The position numbers and the translations under genes were made by a program. From the NCBI GenBank assembly GCA_030847615.1, contig JAUMIR010000005.1, positions 79,952,492 to 80,016,491 on the forward strand: a stretch of DNA of 64,000 nt. Direction: 5' to 3'. Each line of letters opens with the position of its first letter. Within the stretch, counting starts at the first letter, position 1. Below the pieces are notes generated by a model, which saw only the letters and a list, made by a program, of their open reading frames with translations, ran no database searches and was not told where the DNA came from. The DNA is from Gambelia wislizenii (Eukaryota; Chordata; Lepidosauria; Squamata; Crotaphytidae). This document shows positions 55,405 through 64,000 of the stretch, in pieces.

Positions 55405-56995
55405 ACAGATACTTGTGAAAGGATAGTAAAATAAGTTCATATATGAGATGGCACATCTTTGTACTATACCAAAGGCCTTGCCCAGTACTCTTGTTCAATG
55501 CAATTCTGCATGCCTATTCTGTCTTAGTAAACTATTCTAAGGACATTTAAACTGACAGGCAACATAACAGAGCTGAATTGCCTGACAAAGAATGCCACTG
55601 TAGTTATATCCTAATAAACCTTTTTGTGTATCCTGCAGCTACTCATATCTATAGATCAGAGCATGAAGCACGAAAGGGGATAAATAAATAATAATTTTCC
55701 AGAAACAGAACAATTCTACCACATTTTTGTTTTGAATCAGGATATTTTTAGAGCAATTTCTGAAAAGTATAAGAAAACCATAGGTTATAAAAAGGTTGAA
55801 AGCTGACCAAGTTCTTAAGATTTGTAAAGAAAATGAACAGAATGTGGAAATGTATAAAGATCAAAAGTGTGAACATGTTAAGAGACACCATTTGTGTGGC
55901 CGATAACACACATAAGAACACTGTGTGTATTGCAAAGAGAACATTTTGCTTATAGCAAGAACATTGACAAGATGAAAAATCTTTATATTGATGTGTCTGG
56001 ACCTGTTGTTTGCTTTGAGACAGAGAAGAAAAAGATTAGAAGTTACCAGTGGGTTGGCTCTCAGCTAAGTTAGCTATGCTTTAGCCCCAATGAAATCAAT
56101 GGAATGTAAGTGAGTAATGATGAACTTATCCCATTGATTTCAAAGGTCTAGATGCAAACTAATTACTCTGGTCCCAAGCATAGTATGCTGACCTGTGTAA
56201 CCCTGCATGATTACCCATAATGTAACAATTTAAAGCAAATATGCAAATGTTTTCTTTTAAATTTCTCCTTTCAGTTTAACAGGTGGACCTTACCAATGTC
56301 TGCTCAGACACAGCAAAGCGAATAAGAATGTAGTTTCTAACCGTAATAAATTGTATAATACAGTAATAGTGCATATTGAGCAACGCTGTAGAAATTTAAA
56401 ATGGTGCCATATATTGTACCTTTATTTCCCCCTTTTCATGAACTGAAAACTGATATACTTGGTATTTACAGGGTACCTAGTAGCTTCCCTGGTTTCCAGT
56501 GGATATTCCGGGAACAGTCTGGTGGCCATTTTGGTTGTAGAGTGAGACCTGTAACCCCATACATTGCACTGTGTATGAATAGGGATATTGGATACCTCCT
56601 TACACACGTGTCTAAACAGTACAACTTCCAGCACAACCAGGAGTTACACTGACATGCTGCCCCATAGGATTCCAGCCTAACTGTCTATACTTCATGGCAA
56701 TGCATTTAAACATGTTAGTATTATGGTTAAGACTGAAAGTTGATATAAATTACAAGAACTACTTTGAAAGTTGTGTAAAATATTTACTTTATTCAATAGT
56801 ATGTAATATAGTTAAATCAGCAGACCATAATTCCTTCTAAAAATGAACTTGGGGGGCATGTAATAATTAGCCCAGCAGTGGAAAAATCATAGAAAAACCA
56901 GTAGCTTCTGGATACTTCTACATACTTGACAGACACTCCACTGGTAAGGGCAGTTGAGTATCAGCTGAAATGGGGGGCATTCTGAAGTCTCTAAT
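55405..56995. other. No identifiable gene or element
   Basis: AT-rich unassigned sequence. The frame 56401-56652 has protein-like composition in part but no recognisable domain or splice sites. Confidence 0.4.
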
Positions 56996-56999
56996 TTAT

Positions 57000-57066
57000 T
57001 TATTTGTTTGTTTGTTTCATATCCCATATTTTTCTTTGCATAGGACCCAAGGTGGTCTAACAACTT
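57000..57066 (-). mobile_element. L2-type 3' end fragment, antisense
   Basis: TTTCATATCCCATATTTTTC and GACCCAAGGTGGTCTAACA is the inverse of the L2 3' end (AAGGTGGGATA...ATAAATA). Confidence 0.5.
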
Positions 57067-57069
57067 ATC

Positions 57070-59050
57070 ATATCCTGGAAAGCAGGGAGATCAAGAACAA
57101 GGAAAATTTAGGATTGGATCTACCATTACATGAAGGGAGGTAGGCACTTAAAACAAAAGACTGTGGAAAATGGGAGCAACAGCGAGGTGCTGAAGGACAG
57201 GCATATGGATGCTATGGTGTCTACTCTACAGTCCCAAGCTGCCTTGTCATCCTCAGATATGGTGCATAACACTGTCTCACCATTACCAATATTGAATGAA
57301 TATTCAAATATCACTTAGGAAGGATTCTCTTTGAGGGATAGTGTATTTTATCCTTTACCTCAGGCAATAAAATTTCTTGGGACAGCCTTGGTGAGGTTCA
57401 ATGAACATCTCTTTCTCCGTACTATAAGCTTATATATAACCTATAGGGACAGGAAATCCTTTTTGTCCCAGGGACTGAACTGCAATTTGGGTGGGGTCTT
57501 GATGGCCACATTCTTCAGTCATGGCAATGGGGAATGGGGCATGGCAAAGTGGATGACCCTGGTGTAAATATTACCAGTTTGCTCCAGTGTAATAACATTT
57601 AGGCATGCAAAATCATCTCTGTTTGAAAACCAGATCTCTTGTCACTTTAAAAGCACCTGGGCCTGCAAAACAGATCTACTACAAACAAAACCTTCCCACT
57701 CTGTAAATCAGAGCTTTTTTCCATGAAAACCTTTCCAGTGTTGCAAACCAAGATCTCCCTGTTTCATGAAAAATCTTCCCAGTCTGCAAATCTGTTTGGG
57801 TCCTGTTCTAGCAAACCCTTCTCAGTCAGCAAACCAGAAAAAGCATGAAAAATTTCTCCGATCTACAAACCGTTACTCCTCTTTAATGCAAAATCTTCTG
57901 GGTTTTAAGTGGAATCTTATCTGCCATCTCTGCTCACTGCTCATCACTGATCAGGAGATACTGGCATAAGGAGCTATGGCAATTAAATGGGGGAATCTCT
58001 GCTGCTAGATTAAGCCCTCAGGCTGGGGATTTCCTTCCCCTTTTAGAAGCACAGATATTGAGAATGGGAAAAGGAAAGCCTGAGCTCTTTCATGGGGGAG
58101 GGCCTGTCCCCCCTGCAAGCTCCAAATGGTACTGTGAGACTGTCTGTACTTAAAAAAGAGAGGTCAGGGATGACATCTTGTTGTGCCCTTCTGTTATGTC
58201 TAAAACCTATTTTCGTAAAGAAGAGAAGCGGGGGTGGGGGGAGTCTTGAGATTATATCTTATTTTGACATATTTATATAGTCCATAGTACACCACTATGC
58301 ACTCTGTTTTATATTTTGCCTCTTTGGCTACTTAGCCTTTGAAAGATGAACTAAGTGTGACCTATTACCATGCCATGCCAACCTGAGAGGTATCAACTCC
58401 CCTGCTCTCTATTTAACCCCCCTCTAATCTAATCATGATGCTTAAAGATCAACATCATCATTTCTATTTCTCTCATTTTAAGTGCACAGCAAACAACAGA
58501 GATGTTCAGCAAAATACTGTGTTTATTCAGAAGTAAATCTCACTGTGCCTTGGGAATTTGTTTCTTACAAAGCATGTTCAGGATTACTGTACCGTGCAAT
58601 CCTATGCATTATTCTCAGAAGTAAAACCCACTGTTTTCAGGGGGCTTACTCATAGGTGAGCGGACACAGCATTGCAACCTAACCCTCTCACTAATTTGAA
58701 TAGGCAAAGGAGAAAAGACCACAGGGAATAAGGGAAGAAGCAGATTAAGCAACCTGGGAAAAGGAACAGGGAAGGAACAAAATGAAAAGCCAGCTCAAGC
58801 AAGCAATTTTTAAATACAAATGACTAATCAAAAGTAGATTTTCTTCCCCAGATATTACTCTGGTAGAATGGTGAATGGACCTATATGTGGCAGTAGAGAT
58901 GTTTACCAGAATATGTAAAATTCTCAGGTTTAATTCACTTCTGAAGTCTTTCTTCAGGTCCAGTCAGCAGATTTGAATAATAAAAAACCCCCCTGCTCCC
59001 CTCTTTAAATTGTAAATTACTATCTTTATGTTGTCATGTCTCTTTATCCT
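57070..59050. other. No identifiable gene or element
   Basis: Short motifs such as CTGCAAA and GTCTGCAAA recur irregularly between 57600 and 57880. Nothing else is recognised. Confidence 0.4.
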
Positions 59051-59340
59051 CATCATATACAGTGCCTTGCAAAAGTACCAGGCCCTCTTTGACTTTTCCA
59101 CAACCTGGAGATAAAATGGATTTTAATTATCATTATCACTTGATGTACATAAGATCCTCAACACTGTGAAAGTGAATACATTGTTTTTTGGAGCACAGAA
59201 CAAGTCAACAAAAACAAACTGGCACTTGCAGATTGCCTAAGTATTACATCCCCATTGCAGTGATGTGCCTAAATAAACTCTGGTGCAACTGACTACCTCT
59301 AGAAGTCACCTAAATAGTTGAATGGAGTCCATTTGTGCAC

Positions 59341-60382
59341 AACTGGAAGGCTCTGAAGTTTGTTGGGGATTGAAACAAAGGGGAGTCTCCAATGGCTTTT
59401 CTTCATCCTGGAGAGCAGTGACAAGTGGGGTGCCAAAGGACTCTGTCCTAGGCCCAGTGCTATTCAACATCTTTATCAATGACTTGGATAAGGGAATAGA
59501 GGGCATGCTTATCAGGTTTTCAGATAACACCAAATTAGGAGAGGTAGCTAATACCCCAGAGGACAGGATCAGCATTCAAAATGACATTAACAGATTGGAG
59601 AGCTGGGTCATAACTAACAAAATGAATTTCAACATTGAGAAATGTAGGATACTACACTTGGGCAGTAGAAATGAAAAGCACAGATATAGGATGGGCGACA
59701 CCTATGGCTTGATGGCAGTACATATGAAAGGGATCTAGGAGTCTTAGTGGACCACAAGCTGAATATGAGTCAACAGGGCGATGTGGAAGCTAAAAAAGCC
59801 AATGCGATTCTAGGCTGCATTAATAGGAGTATAGTGTCTAGATCAAGGGAAGTAATAGTGCCACTCTATTATGCTTTGGTCAGACCCCATCTGGAATACT
59901 GTGTCCAATTCTGGGCACCACAATTTAAGAAGGATATTGACAAGCTGGAACATGTCCAGAGGAGGGCGACCAAAATGGTGGGAGGTCTGGAAACCATACC
60001 CTATGAGGAGTGGCTTAGGGAGCTGGGCATGTTTAGCCTAGAGAAAAGTTTAAGAGGTGATATGATAGCCATGTTTAAATATTTGAAGGGATGTCATATT
60101 GAGGATGTAGCAAGCTTGTTTTCTGCTGCTCCAGAGACTAGGACCCAGAGCAATTAACTCAAACTACAGGAAAAGAGATTCCATCTAAACATTACGAGGA
60201 ACTTCTTGACAGAAAGAGCTGTTCAGCAGTGGAATGCACTGCTATGGAGTGTGATGGGGTCTCCTTCTTTGGAGGATTTTAAAAACTGTTGGGAGCACTT
60301 TCATTGGGTATTCCTGCATAGCTTGGGGTTGGATTAGATGGCCCTTGTGGTCTCTTCCAACTCTATGATTCTATGATTCTAA
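59341..60382 (+). mobile_element. CR1 LINE inserted in the Tc1 element
   Basis: Two frames carry the CR1 RT: 59322-59738 has VTSGVPKDSVLGPVLFNIFI and, at the catalytic box, FSDNTKL in place of FADDTKL; 59747-60157 has [29 protein letters not shown] and [16 protein letters not shown]. The end is repeated CTATGATTC. One frame break separates them near 59740. About 1 kb long, 5' truncated. Confidence 0.95.
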
Positions 60383-60394
60383 ACAAATAAAATC

Positions 60395-60535
60395 AGGAAG
60401 ACCAAAAGGATGTGCCATTTTTCAAAAAGAGTTTGGATAGTAACCTCCTGGGGATGCTCTAGCTGGTGTTTCTGCATTGAGTAGGGAGTTCCACGTGTGG
60501 GGCCCTTTCTAACTCTATGATTGTATGTTTCTATG
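60395..60535 (+). mobile_element. Second CR1 3' end fragment
   Basis: GGGGATGCTCTAGCTGGTG, GCATTGAGTAGGGAGTTCC and CTAACTCTATGATTGTATG repeat the CR1 3' terminal pattern directly after the first CR1, suggesting two serial insertions. Confidence 0.7.
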
Positions 60536-61441
60536 AAAATACCAAAACAAGTTCTGTATAAATTTGTGCAGAAGCACCAACCAGGAATGACTTTTTTTTT
60601 TAAATCCAAACTGTGAAAATCCTCCAGAGCAACATTAAATCCATTATTACATGGTACGGAGAATATTAACCAGATAATCAAACAAGAGGCCAATGAAGAA
60701 CCTATATCAGAAGATGAGATGGGTGTAACCATCTATGGGACAGCTATCATTCTGATGCGCTAGTGTGTCTACCCTAGTGGTGAGAACAAAGAGTGTCAAG
60801 AGGAAAACCACTACTGAAACAGTCCCATGTCAAAATCCATGTAGCATTTTTAAAAAGGCATGTGGGAGATATAGGAAACATGCAAAGGTTCTTTGGTCTC
60901 AAGAGACCGAAACTAAACTTTTGGCCTTGCCTCAAAACACTATGTGTGGTTCAAAGCAAACATTGCTTATTGCCCTGAAAACACCATCCTCACAGTGAAG
61001 TAGGGTGGTAGCAGTATCTAGTTGTGGGGATGTTTTTCCTTACCAAGGATTGGGAAACTGGTCAGGATTGAAGGCAAGGTGGATGGAGCCAACTAGAGGG
61101 CAAATTCTAGAGGAGAACCTGTTCCACTCTACAAGGGACCTGGAATTGGGTGGGAGGTTTACCTTTCGGCAGGACAATAACCCCAAACACACAGCCAAAA
61201 CAAGACTGAAGTGGCTGAAAACAAGGACACAAATCCAGGCCATAATCCAATTGCAAACCAGTGGCAAGACTTTAAAGTTCCAATTCACTAATACTCACCA
61301 TCCAGCCTGACAAATCTGGAGTAATTTTGTCAAGAGATGAAGTCAAAAACTGCAGGATCTAAATGTGCAAAGCTGACGTAAATTTACCCAAGAATACTCA
61401 GAGCTGTAATTGCTGCCAAAGGTGCTTCTACCAAGTATTGA
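60536..61441 (+). pseudogene. Tc1-family transposase relic
   Basis: Blocks in order: AAATTTGTGCAGAAGCACC (helix-turn-helix region), the ACATTAAATCCATTATTAC block, KRHVGDIGNMQRFF near 60860, ENTILTVK near 60980, GDVFPYQGLGNWSG near 61025, ILEENLFHSTRDLELG, and FTFRQDNNPKHTAK, which holds the second catalytic aspartate of the DDE triad. After damage it closes with AVIAAKGASTKY and a stop at 61441, the standard Tc1 C-terminus. Many stops and shifts make it inactive. Confidence 0.9.
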
Positions 61442-61654
61442 CAGGGAGGTGAACACAACCATGAAGTGCTAGTTTGTTTTGTTAAGTTAATGTCTGGGCT
61501 TCACTGTAACTATTTTACATCTTCCCAGTGTTGTATATCCTATGTACATCAAGAGGTAACAATGCCAATTAAAACATTTTTGATTCCAAGTTGTTACACA
61601 ACAAAGCATGGAAAAGCCAAGGGGGTGGGAGTGAATACCTCTGCAAGGTATTCT

Positions 61655-61745
61655 TATTTATTATTCTTATTTATTTTATTTGTATCCCACCTTTCTCCCA
61701 ATATAGGGACTCAAGGCAGCTAATAATGCGTTTCAAACAGTCCAA
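61655..61745 (-). mobile_element. L2-type 3' end fragment, antisense
   Basis: TTTGTATCCCACCTTTCTCC and GACTCAAGGCAGCTAATAA is the inverse of the conserved L2 3' UTR end. It abuts the trimmed right end of the Tc1 element. Confidence 0.75.
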
Positions 61746-61749
61746 GTTA

Positions 61750-63490
61750 AAAAACAATACAAATTATTAAAAGTATAAGTATCAAGTTTAAAAATAACTT
61801 AAACAATTTACACAGTTAAAACCACAAACATTAAAATATTGAAATATATAACACTTTAAAATACAAATCACACAGCAAGTAACACACAGTGTGATACAAA
61901 TCACATAGGTACTGTACTTTAACACCAAATATCAGTTGGCCTATGCTCGTGAAACTAGAGGCAAAACCTACACAAAAAAAGAAGGATGGCAGCAGATGCA
62001 GGGTGACCTGAAATTTGCAGGCATATGCACAAAAAAGCACTGGGGGGAAACCCTCAAGCCCCACACTCTCAGCAACAGAGTGTAAGGTATGAATGAAATA
62101 GGAAAACAAACTAAGAACTTGGGTAGGGACAGAACGGATAAGCTGAAAAGTGAGAAAGAGGTGTGTGTGTGTCTGTCTGTGTGCGCGCACACATGTGACA
62201 CAGGGAGAGTGAGAGTAAGAGATAGAGCACACAAATTATACAAAGGACTGTCTCTTCTTTGGATAGGCCAGTTCTTGGTACACTCTGGGAAGTTTTATAA
62301 AAATTTCCTTGAGCACAGAATTGAAGAATGCACATAGACATACATGGGGAAATCAACACTCTCAATAAAGCTAGTACTAGGCAGAAAGGTATACCCAATC
62401 CCACCCAGTGTGGAAATGGGGGGGGGGGAGTTAAGTGGAAAGCCTGCAACAGCTGAAACACTGATTTATTTCTCACTGTGACATTACATTGCAGAATCTC
62501 ACTTGTATTAAAGATTTCTAAAGCTGGTGGAAATGGATGTAATAGGGTGTAATATACAAGAAGTGGTTGTAGTGTGGTATGAAGATTTTTTTTCCTTGAG
62601 GATTTTTTGTATTTCAGCAAACTTTTTTGTTTCCTTGAGGGTCTGCTTCTTAGCGGTCCCATTTAGCTTAACTGTTGGCACTCACCAGCTGAATTTGCTA
62701 TTAGAGTGAGGAATACATACAAGGTTCTATCAAACAATTTCTCTCTGTCTCATTTCATAATGGGTTTTTATAGTCTTAACAATGTGTAAGCTACTTTCCT
62801 TCCTCTGTGTTTTATTTTGTTCCATTCAGTGACTTATCATATGGCATGGGAAGTACACTTTGTGGATCCTAAGTTATCAATGATATTGGTGATGTTTCGT
62901 TTGTAATTTTTTAGTAAGCAGCAGCCTTTCTTGTCATGTTGGAGTGTATGCACAAGATTTTTTCACTACACAGAATACAGGATGCTGAGGAAGTCAGCTT
63001 CTGGAAGATTTTCTATATAAATGCCCCAGTGAATTTGTTCTAAAAGTGCTTTGATGGGAACAAATGCCGCAAAGTGAAACTCAATTCCACAGCTAAATTA
63101 CAGGAGTCAAAAATCCATATTCTACACTCCTACTTTATTGTTCACCCACAAACTCTTGCACCCACTTATTTCATTCCCCTGCTGTTACTCAAGTGCAGAA
63201 TCCTCCAACCAGAGGTCATTCTCACTTATCGCTAGAATTTTTATAACCATAATTGCCTCTCTGCTGTAGACTGAGGTAATTCTACTCTTGGTTGGATAGG
63301 TAGCCAAAGCATCCTGGCAACTGAGGCACATAAAACACACACTTTATATTCTAGAAATTTTGAATGAAAATATATGACAAACATACTTCATACAGTTTAT
63401 TCAGTTTAATACATTTCCTGGAAAACTTGGACTCCTATAAATTTTAACACCAGAGTGAATATAATGGCCTAAATCCAGCTGTTAATCCAA
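61750..63490. other. No identifiable gene or element
   Basis: Contains a short GT/GC tract (62160-62200) and a G run near 62420. The 183-codon minus-strand frame at 62662-62111 has no domain, low-complexity parts and no gene context. Confidence 0.45.
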
Positions 63491-63496
63491 GCCTGC

Positions 63497-63727
63497 ATTG
63501 TGTTGTTATGTACCTTCACATTGACTGTAACTTATGGTGACCCTATCATAGGTTTTTCTTGGCAAGGTTTAGTACCCAAAGGAAGTTTGACATTGACTTC
63601 CTCTTAGGTTGAAAGAGTGTGATATGTTCTAAGTCACACAATGGGTTTCCATGGATTAGTGGGGATTTGAACCCTGGTCTCCTCATGTCCTAGTCCACCT
63701 CTCAAACCACAGCACCATACTGGCTCT
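63497..63727 (-). mobile_element. Sauria-type SINE, antisense
   Basis: Starts with the inverse tail GTGTTGTTATGTACCTTCAC and CTTATGGTGACCCTATC, then TTTCTTGGCAAGG. It ends with GGATTTGAACCCTGGTCTCC (inverse B box) and CACAGCACCATACTGGC (head). Confidence 0.9.
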
Positions 63728-63926
63728 TCAACTAGGGTGGACACATTGGATTTTGGATTATTTTTTTGAATGGTAAAGCAACATTGATGTAAATCCCATT
63801 GATTTAATGGGTTTAATCCAGTTGGGACTAGCAAGTGGATTTAGGCTTCTGTGTTTACTACTGTTGTATATTTTGGAGAAAATGGAGTTGTTTTGGATAT
63901 ATCTGACTAATATTGAGTCTATTGTG

Positions 63927-64000
63927 AACCAATGTGGTTTAGCGATTTTAGACTAGTGTTAGACTAGGATACTGGAAGACCATGGTTCAAACCCCCACTC
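63927..64000 (+). mobile_element. Sauria-type SINE head, cut by window end
   Basis: AACCAATGTGGTTTAGCGA, GACTAGTGTTAGACTAGG and CCATGGTTCAAACCCC match the tRNA-like head (A and B boxes) of the family. The rest lies beyond the window. Confidence 0.8.

Larger units (their letters stand above)
59060..61648 (+). mobile_element. Tc1-like DNA transposon split by CR1
   Basis: The left terminus CAGTGCCTTGCAAAAGTA follows TA (59058-59059). The right end GTGAATACCTCTGCAAGG is its inverted partner, lacking the final CACTG, so the right TIR is trimmed and abuts an L2 tail. Removing the CR1 material leaves about 1.5 kb, normal for a Tc1 element. A transposase relic fills the right part. Confidence 0.9.
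16919..64000 (-). other. GLRA3: GLRA3 intron 1 and/or upstream sequence
   Basis: Everything above exon 2 lies upstream on the gene strand. No exon 1 encoding a signal peptide and ending in a phase-2 donor was recognised, so intron 1 probably exceeds 47 kb, as large first introns in this gene would allow. Exon 1 is short and poorly conserved, so I may have missed it. The region is filled with mobile elements listed below. Confidence 0.6.

Noticed and set aside
62111..62662. 183-codon minus-strand open frame
   Set aside because: Low-complexity and hydrophobic stretches with no domain, and it overlaps GT/CA and G-run tracts. No splice or start context supports a gene.
16919..64000. GLRA3 exon 1
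   Set aside because: Searched by eye for a signal-peptide exon ending in a phase-2 donor; no candidate was better than chance.

Overview
This is a vertebrate genomic window, almost certainly from a squamate reptile (a lizard or snake). The evidence is split protein-coding exons with GT-AG splice sites, a typical amniote load of CR1 and L2 LINEs, tRNA-derived SINEs with a Bov-B-like 3' end (Sauria type), a 5S rRNA-derived SINE, and many DNA-transposon miniatures (hAT, Tc1, Tigger and Harbinger types). No bacterial, phage or CRISPR structure is present.

The only host gene I can support is the glycine receptor alpha-3 subunit gene (GLRA3) on the minus strand. Exon 2 lies at 16791-16918 and exon 3 at 3151-3218. 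Their splice phases agree (phase 1 between them), and joined they give the N-terminal start of the extracellular domain. Bases 1-3150 are intron 3, 3219-16790 are intron 2, and everything above 16918 is intron 1 and/or upstream sequence. I could not find exon 1 (signal peptide) or exon 4, so both probably lie outside the window.

The rest is intronic or intergenic DNA built from mobile elements. From low to high coordinates: an L2 fragment (0.15-0.96 kb); exon 3, a Sauria SINE, CR1 and foldback miniatures (3-6 kb); a Harbinger-like miniature with a TAA duplication (7.2 kb); an LTR with a nested Tigger miniature (8.7-9.5 kb); CR1 (10.7 kb); a decayed tyrosine-recombinase (DIRS/Ngaro-type) retrotransposon (13.5-16 kb); exon 2; nested hAT miniatures (18.3 kb); two L2 pieces (18.9 and 20.7 kb); a 3.8-kb hAT-bounded composite holding a second hAT, which holds a 329-bp palindrome (24.3-28.1 kb); minisatellites (30-31.4 kb); LTRs at 33, 37 and 48 kb; a second tyrosine-recombinase retrotransposon with an SGNH-hydrolase-like ORF relic (40.5-42.2 kb) and a third in inverse orientation (43-43.8 kb); two closely related RTE-like LINEs in opposite orientation (44.5-46.4 and 51.3-54.2 kb); and a Tc1-like transposon split by a CR1 insertion (59-61.6 kb).

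The most notable items are a recurring miniature family with termini like GAGATTTTCAGAC and probable 5-bp duplications that I cannot assign to a superfamily, its near-perfect palindromic member at 25.9-26.3 kb, the SGNH relic with three serial splice-acceptor-like modules, and the nearly intact RTE-like LINE broken by one extra A in a homopolymer. All family assignments come from reading the sequence and from recalled family motifs; no database search was run.
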